A DNA stretch of 64,000 bases. It comes from Peptoniphilus lacydonensis (lineage in GTDB: Bacteria; Bacillota; Clostridia; Tissierellales; Peptoniphilaceae). Each line of letters begins with the position of its first letter. Within the stretch, counting starts at the first letter, position 1. Both the position numbers and the translations under genes were made by a program. Positions 16,529-25,804 of the stretch are shown in pieces. The notes under the pieces are model-generated. The model saw nothing but the letters and a program-made list of their open reading frames with translations. It was not told the origin of the DNA and searched no databases. The stretch spans positions 186,001-250,000 of the forward strand of contig NZ_FNWF01000003.1 of NCBI RefSeq assembly GCF_900106515.1, read 5' to 3'.

Positions 16529-18283
16529 TTATTTTGTCAAAAAATAAAAATCAATATAGGAATTTTCCAAATTTTCTTCATCAGCAAAATAAATATTTGT
16601 AAAAATTATTTTATAACTATCTTCTACTATTGATAAATCCTCAGGACTAATGGACTCCTTAGTTTTTCTAAGTGTCTTAACTTTTTCCTTAAGTTCAGAT
16701 AAATTAATTGAAAGTTCTAAATTATATTCTTCATCTTCTTTTTTATAAATTTTAATCTTATTTTTTGTCTTTTCAAATTTATAATTTCCAGATGTAACAA
16801 TATCATCTAAAGAATAAACATAAATTAAATTGCTATAACCACTTATATTTACATCAAAGTTAAGATCATTTCCATTTGATATACTATCGCTATAACTATA
16901 ACCTATATAAGTATTGTCATCAATTCTATTGCTAAATCCAAATAATTTAGTAAAACTATCTTCATTTAATTTAAAGTCTTTTGGCACGTAGCTTAATTTA
17001 TCCACTCTATCTTTTTTCACCATATAATTTACTATGTCAATTATCTGATTTTTGTCATCGACTTTAATATTTAAATTTGGCTTTATCTCTTCTCCCACTA
17101 TCATATTATTTTTATTTAAAAGTTTTTCAAACCTAGAACTTTGTGATTTTATACTTAATTTCGTAGCTGGTGCAGGTCCAACTCCTGATAATAAAATAAT
17201 AATCGACAAAAAAATTGGAACACTTATATTTGAATTATTTCTATAAAAGATAAAATAAATTAAAGAAATAATAACCCAAACTCCAGCAGCCATTACAAGA
17301 AATCTATTTTCTGTCAATCCATATTCTTTTATCCTCAAAAATATCGCAAAAAACATCATTCCCAAAAGTGGAAATAAAGTTATTGGAAAAATTCTTTTAA
17401 ACTTATTTATAAATTCAATAGAATCTATTCTCGATAAAAAGAATAAATATAATACAGAAAATATAGAAAACCATAATACTAAATTTACAATTAAATTGTT
17501 AGGTATTTGCCATAATACTAATATCTTTATAAAATAAGCAAGAAGTATTGCAGTATAAATGATTACAATAGGCGTTATAATGTAGACAAGTAAAATCTTG
17601 AAAGCCTTTGGATATTTATAATCTATAAAAGAATCTCTTGCTTTAGGAAAGTCAGAAAAAAAAGTAACTACATTAAATAAAACAAAAGAAAAAATTGCAA
17701 TTCTAATATAAATACTAGATCCAAAGTCAATTTTAAATAAACTACTTAGTGCAAATATTATTCCACTTAATCCAACAAATACAATAAAACTATATATAAT
17801 TGAAATTATAAATGCTCTAAAAATTTTTGCAACATATACTACATAGTCCTTATGATAATTAAATTTGCCAATAAAAGAAGAGCCTACAACTAAAAAAGCT
17901 AATAAAGTAAAAAATATAAATTTATCATCATAGAACTTTAATGCTCCAGTTTTTTCATAAACAACTTCGTAAATTCCATATAAAATTGGCAAAGTTATTA
18001 TATAAGATAATACTTTTATTAAATTATTACTTTTTAAATTTTTTAGATCATAATAATTATTAAGCCCTTCGTTAAAAAGACTAATAAAAGAAAAAAGAAA
18101 TATTCCAAATGCAAAGACAATACCGTAACTTAACATCTTTATATTTGTCGCTTCTGCCTTTTCAAAAGTCCAAAAAATTAAAAAAAATGTGGCAAGTATT
18201 GCACTTATAATTGTTAAAGGAAATCTTTTAAAGGTATTTTTTATACTGTTAAAATTAATTAAACTGTAATTAAAAATTCTCAT
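16529..18283 (-). CDS. DUF4153 multi-pass membrane protein
   Basis: A 584-residue protein with about eleven predicted membrane helices in the first 370 residues, containing the DUF4153-like segment NNYYDLKNLKSNNLIKVLSY. The C-terminal 200 residues are soluble and beta-rich. The function of this family is unknown. The start ATG follows GAGGAGG. It is probably in one operon with the small acidic protein downstream. Confidence 0.8.
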   Translation of the reverse strand: MRIFNYSLINFNSIKNTFKRFPLTIISAILATFFLIFWTFEKAEATNIKMLSYGIVFAFGIFLFSFISLFNEGLNNYYDLKNLKSNNLIKVLSYIITLPILYGIYEVVYEKTGALKFYDDKFIFFTLLAFLVVGSSFIGKFNYHKDYVVYVAKIFRAFIISIIYSFIVFVGLSGIIFALSSLFKIDFGSSIYIRIAIFSFVLFNVVTFFSDFPKARDSFIDYKYPKAFKILLVYIITPIVIIYTAILLAYFIKILVLWQIPNNLIVNLVLWFSIFSVLYLFFLSRIDSIEFINKFKRIFPITLFPLLGMMFFAIFLRIKEYGLTENRFLVMAAGVWVIISLIYFIFYRNNSNISVPIFLSIIILLSGVGPAPATKLSIKSQSSRFEKLLNKNNMIVGEEIKPNLNIKVDDKNQIIDIVNYMVKKDRVDKLSYVPKDFKLNEDSFTKLFGFSNRIDDNTYIGYSYSDSISNGNDLNFDVNISGYSNLIYVYSLDDIVTSGNYKFEKTKNKIKIYKKEDEEYNLELSINLSELKEKVKTLRKTKESISPEDLSIVEDSYKIIFTNIYFADEENLENSYIDFYFLTK

Positions 18284-18376
18284 AAATCCTCCTCATCTTA
18301 ATAATATAATAAATGCCACATTTTTTAAAGTAACTCATTTAAATCTTTATCTTTGTTTCCACTTTGACATATTTTT

Positions 18377-19645
18377 TTACTTTTTATAAACAACTTTTCC
18401 ATCTGATATTGTGTACAAAATTTCTCCTCTTAAAACTTTGTCTTTAAATGGTGAATTTGAAGATTTGGATTTAAACTTATTTATCTTATACTCACTTTCT
18501 AAATCAATTATCGCAATATCACAATTTTTACCCAAAGCAATTTCTCCTCCATCTAATCCGTAAATTTTTGCAGGATTTGTACTCATTAATTCAATTAATT
18601 TCATAAGACTTATATTTTCTTTTAAAACTAAATTTTCATAACAAATCGAAAAAGATGTTTCAAGCCCAATGATGCCTGATGGTGCTTTTGTGATAGGTAG
18701 TAATTTTTCTTCAACACTGTGAGGAGCGTGATCAGTTGCAATTATTTCTATTGTTCCTTCTTTTATTCCTTCTATAATTCTAAGTCTATCATTTTCACTT
18801 CTAAGAGGAGGATTCATCTTTGCAAGAGCCTTATATTCTAACAAAGCTTTATCATTTAATGATAAGTGATGAGGCGTAACTTCTGCAAAAACATTTGCTC
18901 CCATTTTTTTTGCAAGCTTCACAAGTTCTACTCCCACACCAGTTGAAATGTGTTGAATTGAAATTTTTGCTCCAGAATAAATTGCCATTGCAATATCTCT
19001 TGCTATAAAAGAAGTTTCTGCAACACTTGGAGAACCATAGATATTTAATTTTTCTGAAATTTCGGAATGATTTATACCATTTTCAGAAATTAAATTTGGG
19101 TCTTCTTCGTGAAAAGAAATTATTGCATCAAGTTTTTTTGCTCTTTCCATTGCTTCTAAAATTAATTTTGAATTTCTATTTGGAATTCCATCATCAGTAA
19201 AAGCAACAGCTCCAGCTTTATAATTTTTTTCCATATCTACTATTTCTAAATCTCCAAAATTTTTTGTAAGAGCTGAAACAGTAAAAACTTTAAGTGGAAG
19301 ATCTTTTGTTCTTTTATAATGATCATCTATCTTTTCTTTGGAATCAATTTTTGGAATTGTATTTGCCATTTGAACAACTGTGGTAAATCCTCCTGCAACA
19401 GCTGCCTTTGAGCCAGTCTTTAAATTTTCTTTATATGTAGCTCCTGGATCTCTAAAATGAACATGAACATCAACTAATCCTGGAACTACAACTTTACCTG
19501 TTGCATCTATAACCTTTTCATCTGAATCTTTATCTACAAAAATATCTTTTTCTATTGCAACAATTTTTTCTTTTGCAACTTTTATATCCAAAATATCGTC
19601 TGTCTTTGAGATAGGATCTATGACTCTTCCATTTTTTATAATCAT
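18377..19645 (-). CDS. pyrC: Dihydroorotase
   Basis: This 422-residue zinc enzyme of the amidohydrolase fold closes carbamoyl-aspartate to dihydroorotate in pyrimidine synthesis. Metal-binding motifs are visible: DVHVHFRDPG near residue 60, the HEEDP and QHIST regions, and ATDHAPHS near 304. Length and motifs fit type I dihydroorotase. No other pyr genes are in the window. AAGGAG precedes the start. Confidence 0.95.
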   Translation of the reverse strand: MIIKNGRVIDPISKTDDILDIKVAKEKIVAIEKDIFVDKDSDEKVIDATGKVVVPGLVDVHVHFRDPGATYKENLKTGSKAAVAGGFTTVVQMANTIPKIDSKEKIDDHYKRTKDLPLKVFTVSALTKNFGDLEIVDMEKNYKAGAVAFTDDGIPNRNSKLILEAMERAKKLDAIISFHEEDPNLISENGINHSEISEKLNIYGSPSVAETSFIARDIAMAIYSGAKISIQHISTGVGVELVKLAKKMGANVFAEVTPHHLSLNDKALLEYKALAKMNPPLRSENDRLRIIEGIKEGTIEIIATDHAPHSVEEKLLPITKAPSGIIGLETSFSICYENLVLKENISLMKLIELMSTNPAKIYGLDGGEIALGKNCDIAIIDLESEYKINKFKSKSSNSPFKDKVLRGEILYTISDGKVVYKK

Positions 19646-19660
19646 AATTACTCCTTAGAA

Positions 19661-19692
19661 TTTTAAAAAAGACGAGGAATATCCCCGTCTTT
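19661..19692 (-). terminator. Terminator after the CD1247-family gene
   Basis: The minus strand shows stem AAAGACGGGG / CCTCGTCTTT (19668-19692) followed by TTTTAAAA. It ends the long operon running from 26694. Confidence 0.85.
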
Positions 19693-19705
19693 AAATTTTA
19701 TAAAA

Positions 19706-20014
19706 TTATTCTTCTTCTAGTTCTTCTTCGTCTTCATCGAAAATTTCTAAATCATCAAAATCAAAATCATCATCATAAAGATCAAATTCAACATCATCAT
19801 TGTCATAAACATAATCTTCTAAATCTGAAAGATCTTCTTCAATAATATCGACATAATCCTCAATTTCTTCACGTGATTCTCTCATTTCATCAATGACATC
19901 ACTTAAAATATCAACAAGTTCTGATATAATTTTCCCTTCATTAGTACTTGTGTCCAAATCATATCCATCACAAAGACCTTGTAAATAAGAAATTCTCTTT
20001 AGTAAATATTCCAT
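19706..20014 (-). CDS. CD1247 N-terminal-domain acidic protein
   Basis: A 102-residue protein with an N-terminal helical segment (MEYLLKRISYLQGLCDGYDL) typical of a small clostridial family usually labelled CD1247 N-terminal domain, then a very acidic coiled-coil-like and Asp/Glu-only tail. Function unknown. It follows efp by 12 bases; the pair efp/CD1247-like is often seen together in Clostridia (from memory). Confidence 0.8.
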   Translation of the reverse strand: MEYLLKRISYLQGLCDGYDLDTSTNEGKIISELVDILSDVIDEMRESREEIEDYVDIIEEDLSDLEDYVYDNDDVEFDLYDDDFDFDDLEIFDEDEEELEEE

Positions 20015-20026
20015 ATTTCCTCCATA

Positions 20027-20584
20027 TTAAACTCTAGACATATATTCTCCATCTCTTGTGTCAATTCTTATAACGTCTGATGTATTTATGAAAAGTGGTA
20101 CATTAAGAGTGTAACCTGTTTCTACTGTTGCTGGTTTAGTTCCACCGCTTGATGTATCCCCCTTAACACCTGGTTCTGTTTCTGTTACTTCAAGTTCAAC
20201 AAAGTTTGGAGGTGTCACTCTAAATGCCTTTCCTTTATAAAAGTTAATTGTTGCCATATCATTTTCTTTTATAAAATTTAACGCATCTTCAACCATATCT
20301 TTTTCTAGTGGAATTTGTTCATAACTTTCTTGATCCATGAAATAATATAATTCTCCATCTGAATATAAATATTGCATTTCTTTATTTTCAATTACTACTT
20401 TTTCAAATTTTTCTGACGGATTAAAAGTTGTATCTTTTATTCCACCAGTAAGTACTGATTTGATTTTACTTCTTACAAAAGCTGCTCCCTTTCCAGGTTT
20501 AACATGTTGAAAATCTATTACTTCCCAAACATCTCCGTCCCATTCAAATGTAAGTCCCTTTCTTAAATCTCCTGCTGTTATCAT
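20027..20584 (-). CDS. efp: Elongation factor P
   Basis: This 185-residue protein helps ribosomes through polyproline stretches. It has the three-beta-barrel order: KOW-like N domain, then the central and C-terminal OB-type domains ending [13 protein letters not shown]. Lys32 in [11 protein letters not shown] is the position modified in some bacteria; no modification enzymes are in the window. ATG 20584 ([10 protein letters not shown]) is chosen because GGAGG lies 6 bases upstream; the longer frame starts four codons earlier within that site. Confidence 0.97.
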   Translation of the reverse strand: MITAGDLRKGLTFEWDGDVWEVIDFQHVKPGKGAAFVRSKIKSVLTGGIKDTTFNPSEKFEKVVIENKEMQYLYSDGELYYFMDQESYEQIPLEKDMVEDALNFIKENDMATINFYKGKAFRVTPPNFVELEVTETEPGVKGDTSSGGTKPATVETGYTLNVPLFINTSDVIRIDTRDGEYMSRV

Positions 20585-20612
20585 ATTTTCCTCCATTTTT
20601 AAGTATTGTATT

Positions 20613-21560
20613 TTAATTATTATAGTTAAGTGAAATTGGCTGAAATTTTATAAAATCAGGCAATACATATCCATACTTTTCTAAGACATAATTATTATAT
20701 TTAGTATCTATGCCAGAATTCCTATCGTATAAATCTATTAAATATCCATCTAACTTGCAATGATTTGAAATTTCCGCATTTTCATTTAAGACAATTATAC
20801 CAGATAATTGATTATCATTAAACAATACTTTGTCATTTATTATTAAAATTTGATTTTGACACTCTGATTCCATCTTTAAAGTCCCACTATTTTGAATAAT
20901 CACATCAATTTTATCGACTTTATAGAGAATATTTCTTCTTACTACAAAATCTTTCAACTCATCATCATATTCTCTTATTTCTTCAAATATAAAATAATTT
21001 CCATTTTTCGTGCCAAAAATATAATCACCATCTAATTCAATCACTTTATTATTCTTGGTCCAATCATTATTTTTAAATGAATTTCTTATTTTTTCTAAAT
21101 CCTCTTTATTCACCTTTCCTGAGTTTAATACTCCATCTTTTTCTTTATAAATTTTATTTATGTAATTCCCTCGAATTTTCGCATCTGTTGATATTTTTTT
21201 ATATTTTATTTTCGCATTTAACTCTACAATATCATTTATATCGCTATCTTTATTTAATTTCACTTTCCTTAAAAATAATTTTATGATTTCTGTATCTAAA
21301 GGTTTTATTTCACAACTCAAATTTTTATATGTATCTTCAGAAAAAATAAAATCTCTCAGTTCTTTTTCAAAACTATCTTCAGAAATTTTTATATTTAAAA
21401 CAGATTCTGCTGCATAATTTGCCTTAATTCTATCTACCCTATTTAAATTAATGTAAGAAGAATTAGAAATATAAGAATATATAAAATAAAAAAATAAAGA
21501 AAGAAGTCCCACTAAAATAATTGTAAAAATATAAATATAACCTCTTTGTTTAAACTTCAT
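20613..21560 (-). CDS. GspK/PilX-like pilus component (prepilin-like, no Glu5)
   Basis: The 315-residue protein has a short basic leader ending in RG, then a hydrophobic helix [19 protein letters not shown]. If cleaved after the Gly it lacks the Glu at position +5, as in GspK and some PilX-type tip pseudopilins. The remainder is a large soluble domain of about 280 residues, much longer than in a usual pilin. The gene overlaps the preceding prepilin by 4 bases (ATGA) and is last of the pilin set before efp. A tip-complex role is inferred. Confidence 0.65.
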   Translation of the reverse strand: MKFKQRGYIYIFTIILVGLLSLFFYFIYSYISNSSYINLNRVDRIKANYAAESVLNIKISEDSFEKELRDFIFSEDTYKNLSCEIKPLDTEIIKLFLRKVKLNKDSDINDIVELNAKIKYKKISTDAKIRGNYINKIYKEKDGVLNSGKVNKEDLEKIRNSFKNNDWTKNNKVIELDGDYIFGTKNGNYFIFEEIREYDDELKDFVVRRNILYKVDKIDVIIQNSGTLKMESECQNQILIINDKVLFNDNQLSGIIVLNENAEISNHCKLDGYLIDLYDRNSGIDTKYNNYVLEKYGYVLPDFIKFQPISLNYNN

Positions 21561-22060
21561 AATTCTTTTATCCTTTTCGCGACTTTCATTGTAAGTTCTT
21601 CTTTTTCTTTAAACTTTAACTTAACTATAAAGCAGTTTTTATCATCTGTTATTGAAAAATCATCTACTAAATTTGTCAATGAATTTTTTCCTTCACTTTT
21701 AAGACTAGAAAATCTTTTTAATTTCGTCACTAAAGAAGAATTTCTATAAACTTGCTTCTGTTCTAAATTAAACCATATGTAGTTAAATTTATTTCCCTCT
21801 GTTTGTATAAAATAAATATCATTATTTCCCCTAGTATAATATTCACTTTTCTCTATTTCATTTTTTATGTATTCTAGAGTATAAGAAATATCTGAATTTA
21901 TATTTTCATTTAAATAAGTTTTATTTAAAGCTTTTTGTGAAATTCCCAATATAGATGTAAAGACCATTGATATAATTAAAATTATAGCAACAGATATAAC
22001 AAGTTCAATAAGAGTATAGCCCTTTTTGCGATAAGTACACTTCAAACTCAATTTCTTCAT
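21557..22060 (-). CDS. Minor prepilin (type II/IV pseudopilin, PilW/ComGF-like size)
   Basis: A 167-residue prepilin with a long positively charged leader and the processing site KKG-YTLIELV (Glu5 present), followed by a hydrophobic helix. ATG 22060 is used; there is an alternative in-frame GTG at 22069. Either start lies within the end of the upstream prepilin gene (overlap about 56 bases), so translation is probably coupled. A minor pilin of the pilus encoded here and at 30850-35846. Confidence 0.8.
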   Translation of the reverse strand: MKKLSLKCTYRKKGYTLIELVISVAIILIISMVFTSILGISQKALNKTYLNENINSDISYTLEYIKNEIEKSEYYTRGNNDIYFIQTEGNKFNYIWFNLEQKQVYRNSSLVTKLKRFSSLKSEGKNSLTNLVDDFSITDDKNCFIVKLKFKEKEELTMKVAKRIKEL

Positions 22061-22388
22061 CCGAATCACGCCTTTTACCAGAAACCACTATATGATTTAA
22101 ATTTCCAACTTTATTATTATCTACATTTATAATAAAATCACTATTTCCATCTCTAGTAACATGAAAATCTAAATCTTTACTATCACTATTATTATAAGCT
22201 TCTCCAATTATATCTTCCATCTTCGAAAAAACTTCATTTACAAGCATTTCTCTTTCTTTTAGATAATTTTGATTTTCCAAAAGACTTATTATATTTGGCA
22301 AAATAATAGATGCAATAATTCCAATGAGTGCTATTGAAAATAGTACTTCAATCATTAAATGTCCACGATTTTTATTTTTCAACTTCAT
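22005..22388 (-). CDS. Minor prepilin with unusual RG-HLMIEV processing site
   Basis: A 127-residue prepilin-like protein: short basic leader, then G-HLMIEVLFSIALIGIIASII. Gly at -1 and Glu at +5 are kept, but His replaces the usual Phe/Met/Tyr at +1. It starts inside the end of the preceding prepilin (ATGAAGTTGAAAAATAA overlap), with GGTGA upstream. Confidence 0.78.
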   Translation of the reverse strand: MKLKNKNRGHLMIEVLFSIALIGIIASIILPNIISLLENQNYLKEREMLVNEVFSKMEDIIGEAYNNSDSKDLDFHVTRDGNSDFIINVDNNKVGNLNHIVVSGKRRDSDEEIEFEVYLSQKGLYSY

Positions 22389-22815
22389 AAAAATTCACCT
22401 TGCCAGTAACTGGTTCAATTGTTATTTTATAGAAATACCTACTTTCAATAGAAAACTCAATTGTACCAGAAGAATTAATATTATTTAAAAAAGAAGGTTT
22501 GCCACTTTTTGTAAATCTTATATTTTCCAAATTTGTAGACTCAACTTTAACTAGATTATTGAATTTTACCTCTTTACTTTTTTGTCCAAAATTTGTAGAA
22601 TATCCATCTCTTCTAATTTTTATACTTGTTTCACAATTATTTATCTGAGCATAATGTTTTAGAAATTTCATATCTAAAGCCATCTCTTTGAGTTGATTTT
22701 TAGATTCAATTCTATCACGAATATTTAAATTTAAATCACTTATAGAAAGTAAAATCATTATAATCCCTATAACTAAAATCATCTCTATAAGAGTGAAAGC
22801 TTTATACTTCTTCAT
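22372..22815 (-). CDS. Minor prepilin with KA-FTLIEM processing site
   Basis: A 147-residue prepilin-like protein whose helix FTLIEMILVIGIIMILLSI is preceded by MKKYKA. The residue before the cleavage point is Ala rather than Gly; prepilin peptidases tolerate this in some systems. Start ATG 22815 overlaps the stop of the PilO-like gene (ATGAAGAAGTATAA). A longer frame from 22836 would be read through that gene and is less likely. Confidence 0.78.
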   Translation of the reverse strand: MKKYKAFTLIEMILVIGIIMILLSISDLNLNIRDRIESKNQLKEMALDMKFLKHYAQINNCETSIKIRRDGYSTNFGQKSKEVKFNNLVKVESTNLENIRFTKSGKPSFLNNINSSGTIEFSIESRYFYKITIEPVTGKVNFYEVEK

Positions 22816-23944
22816 AATATTCAACTTCTTTTGCAAAAAAGAATAAATCTTCGCCTTCTTTTGGAATTAAATAAAAATAACTTATGTCCTCCTCAAAAAT
22901 ATTTACCTTAAACCAATCTGAATTTATAATTTGCCCATTATACGGAATCTTTTCTCCTAATATATTTATAACTCCAAATTCTTTACAAGAATCATAAGGA
23001 AAAAATAAATACATGGACATTCCATTGCAGTGCCTATTAACTCCAAGTTTTATTAAATCCTTAACACAATCTTTTTTTACATACACAGATAAAATTTCAG
23101 AATTTTCATAATAATTTAATAAAATATCTTCATCACTAACAATAAATTTATCATTTTCTAATTTATTTTCTACACTATCTTCTATGCTCTTATCTAAAAA
23201 ATCATTCCCTAAAGTAAAAACTTCTTCTTTAATTTTATTTTCACTCACAATATTTTTTTCAATCTTATCTATATTTTTACTTTTAATATTATTATCTTTA
23301 ATAGAATACTTTTTATTTCCCTCAGAACCTTTTATAGACTCATCTTTTTTATTACTATTTTTAAATTTTACTATTTCATTATCATTTTTTGATTTTTCAA
23401 TTTCTTTATTTTCTAAAGAAGATTCTAGAACATCATTGTTTTCTTTTTGACTATCTTCTCCAAAATAAGCACTCTTAAGATCTGAATAATAAATGGTTTT
23501 TGAAGGCTTTTTGGCCTTAAAAACATATGTAAAATTATCTTCGTCACTTCTATTTAAATCAATATTTGAAAATCCATAGTATTTTGTAAAATCCTTTATA
23601 TTATCAAAATTAGCCGCATCTATTTGTCCTGAAATAGACAAAACTTCAACATCAGTATGACTTTCTTTTGAAAAATTATCTTCCGTTAAATTTTTTTCTC
23701 TTAATATTTTACTTACACTTTCACTAGAAAAATCTCCAAATCCATTATATTTGTAGTCTAAATTTTCTCGATATATACTAGAATTTAGCTCTTTTTCAGA
23801 AAGTTCTTCTCTTTCTTTTCGAATTAATAAATTATAAAAAAGAAATTCTATTAAAAGTAAAGTTAAAATAATTAATAATATTTTTTCCCTCTTAGATAAA
23901 TTTCTATATCCAATTTTTTTACTTAAAATATCAAATATATCCAT
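22802..23944 (-). CDS. PilO/GspM-like single-pass pilus assembly protein
   Basis: A 380-residue protein: short cytoplasmic start, membrane helix REKILLIILTLLLIEFLFYN (about residues 19-38), a small ferredoxin-like-sized domain (about 55-150), a Lys/Asp/Asn/Ser-rich linker (about 165-245), and a further folded domain (about 250-380) that I do not recognise. Position at the head of the pilin cluster and the architecture suggest the PilO/GspM role, pairing with the PilM-PilN-like fusion at 30850-32124. Sequence support is only architectural. Confidence 0.5.
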   Translation of the reverse strand: MDIFDILSKKIGYRNLSKREKILLIILTLLLIEFLFYNLLIRKEREELSEKELNSSIYRENLDYKYNGFGDFSSESVSKILREKNLTEDNFSKESHTDVEVLSISGQIDAANFDNIKDFTKYYGFSNIDLNRSDEDNFTYVFKAKKPSKTIYYSDLKSAYFGEDSQKENNDVLESSLENKEIEKSKNDNEIVKFKNSNKKDESIKGSEGNKKYSIKDNNIKSKNIDKIEKNIVSENKIKEEVFTLGNDFLDKSIEDSVENKLENDKFIVSDEDILLNYYENSEILSVYVKKDCVKDLIKLGVNRHCNGMSMYLFFPYDSCKEFGVINILGEKIPYNGQIINSDWFKVNIFEEDISYFYLIPKEGEDLFFFAKEVEYYEEV

Positions 23945-24479
23945 TTAAATTTTCCTCTAAATATTTTGCAAATTTCTTATGCAGTGTTCTATTAGGGTGA
24001 ATCCCATCAATTAAGTCATCTTCTATATTAAATTTTTTGGCATAATCATAAAAGGAAATAACTTTAAAATCTTCTGACTTTTCTTTTAAAGACCTATCAT
24101 AATCTTCAATTTTTTTATTTAAAGATTTAAAATTAATAAAATATTCATAAGACTCGTCTAAATTTTTTGAAGAAGTTAAATAAGGAGAAACAATATAAAT
24201 TTCACCACCTAAATATCTTAATTTTTTAACAATTTTTTCTATATTTTCTAAAACATGGTCTAGAGAATCACCATTTAAAAAATCATTTAACCCAATATTA
24301 ACTATATATTTATCATAACTTATCAAACTATTTATAGAACAAAGAAGTTCCCCAGAAGTGAGCCCATTTACACTAAAATTATCTATATCATAACCTTTTC
24401 CCACTAAATAATAAATCATGGATTTTCCACCAACTAAAAATCCTTCAAATATAGAATCCCCTAAGGCACAAATTTTCAT
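23931..24479 (-). CDS. SGNH/GDSL hydrolase
   Basis: A 182-residue cytoplasmic-looking esterase/lipase-fold protein. Block I is ALGDS (Ser9), block III is GLND (Asn65), and the C-terminal dyad is DGIHPN (Asp158, His161), so the catalytic set is complete. No signal peptide was seen. It lies between radC and the pilus genes and overlaps the PilO-like gene by 14 bases (start codon within the final codons), so it is translated with the pilus set. Substrate unknown; removal or addition of acyl groups on pilin glycans or cell wall is a possibility only. Confidence 0.88.
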   Translation of the reverse strand: MKICALGDSIFEGFLVGGKSMIYYLVGKGYDIDNFSVNGLTSGELLCSINSLISYDKYIVNIGLNDFLNGDSLDHVLENIEKIVKKLRYLGGEIYIVSPYLTSSKNLDESYEYFINFKSLNKKIEDYDRSLKEKSEDFKVISFYDYAKKFNIEDDLIDGIHPNRTLHKKFAKYLEENLNGYI

Positions 24480-24497
24480 AAAACCTCCCTAAAATTT

Positions 24498-25214
24498 CTA
24501 CAAAAGATTTTCTTCCAAAAAACTAAAATATTTATTATCTCCAATTATTATATGGTCTAAAATTTCTATATCTATAATTTTAGAAGCTTCAACTAAATTA
24601 TTAGTAAGATTAATATCTTCCTTAGAAGGCCTTGGATCACCTGTTGGATGATTATGTAATAAAATAATACTATGAGCATTATCGCTTATTGCACTTTTAA
24701 AAACTTCTCTAGGATGAACAAGAGTCATATTTATTGTTCCTTTAGAAATTTCTCTTACATAATTTATTTCTTTTCTTGTATTAATTGTCATAATTCTAAA
24801 GTGTTCTTCTTCCAAAGAACTCATTTCACTTAATACATAATTTGCAGCAATAGAAGGCGATGTTATTCTTATTTTTGAATTATAACTACTATTTGCAAGT
24901 CTTACACCAAGTTCAACTGCGGCAATTATCATTGCAGCTTTTGCCTCTCCAATGCCTTCTACCTTCATAAGATTTGCAAAATTTGCATTTTTTAAACTAT
25001 TTAAACCGTTTTCATCACTTTCTGATTTAATACTTCTCAAAATATTTTTAGCAGTATCAATTGCAGAGTCTCCTTTTTTTGTTCCAGTTCTTATAATTAA
25101 AGCAAGAAGTTCAGCGTTAGAAAGATAATTTGCTCCAAACTTCATTAATTTTTCTTGAGGTCTCTCATCTTCTGGCATTTCTTTAATAGTGTATCTTACT
25201 ACTTCTTCTTTCAT
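24498..25214 (-). CDS. radC: RadC-family JAB-domain protein
   Basis: A 238-residue protein with an N-terminal helix-hairpin-helix region and a C-terminal metalloprotease-like JAMM motif HNHPTGDPRPSKED. The family is widely conserved; a DNA-repair role was once proposed but is not settled. ATG 25214 follows the maf stop by four bases with GGTGAT upstream; an upstream reading frame runs into maf. Confidence 0.93.
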   Translation of the reverse strand: MKEEVVRYTIKEMPEDERPQEKLMKFGANYLSNAELLALIIRTGTKKGDSAIDTAKNILRSIKSESDENGLNSLKNANFANLMKVEGIGEAKAAMIIAAVELGVRLANSSYNSKIRITSPSIAANYVLSEMSSLEEEHFRIMTINTRKEINYVREISKGTINMTLVHPREVFKSAISDNAHSIILLHNHPTGDPRPSKEDINLTNNLVEASKIIDIEILDHIIIGDNKYFSFLEENLL

Positions 25215-25218
25215 AACA

Positions 25219-25794
25219 TCACCACAAACAAAAATCAAATAATTTAATCAAATCTCTATTTATCTTTCCAATAGGAAGACCCACTATATTAAAATAATCT
25301 CCATCTATTTTCTCAACTAGTAGAGATCCCCTCCCTTGTATTCCATAAGCTCCTGCTTTATCTTTATACTCTTCAGTATCTAAGTATTTTTCAATTTCAT
25401 CATCACTTAAATCATAAAATTTTACAAAAGACTTATCATAACTAACGTACTTAATATTTTTAGACTTTTTAAATATGGAGTAACCTGTGTAGACGCTGTG
25501 TATTCTTCCGCTTAACATTTTTATCATACTTTTTGCATCTTCTCTACTTTCAGGCTTCCCAAAAAGTTTGCCATCTAATTCAACTAAAGTATCCGCAGAA
25601 ATTATAATATTGTCCTCATAGTCTTTTGCAACTTCTATCCCCTTCTCAAAAGCAAGAGACATCACAGTTGTCTCAGGTTTAAAAAAATTATCCTTATTTT
25701 CTAAGATTTCCTTTGTTACAATTTTAAAATCTATAAAATTTTCTAAAATTTCTCTTCTTCTTGGAGAATTTGAAGCTAAAATAACTTTTTCCAT
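25219..25794 (-). CDS. maf: Maf-family nucleotide pyrophosphatase
   Basis: A 191-residue Maf/YhdE-like protein. ASNSPRRREIL at the N terminus binds the nucleotide; ADTLV and GKPESREDA and the SGRIHSVYTGY segment are family hallmarks. Members hydrolyse dTTP, UTP or modified nucleotides and affect septation when overproduced. It is placed between the Gx transporter and radC, as in many Firmicutes, where mreBCD usually follows; mre genes are absent here. Confidence 0.95.
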   Translation of the reverse strand: MEKVILASNSPRRREILENFIDFKIVTKEILENKDNFFKPETTVMSLAFEKGIEVAKDYEDNIIISADTLVELDGKLFGKPESREDAKSMIKMLSGRIHSVYTGYSIFKKSKNIKYVSYDKSFVKFYDLSDDEIEKYLDTEEYKDKAGAYGIQGRGSLLVEKIDGDYFNIVGLPIGKINRDLIKLFDFCLW

Positions 25795-25804
25795 ATAAAC
25801 CTCT

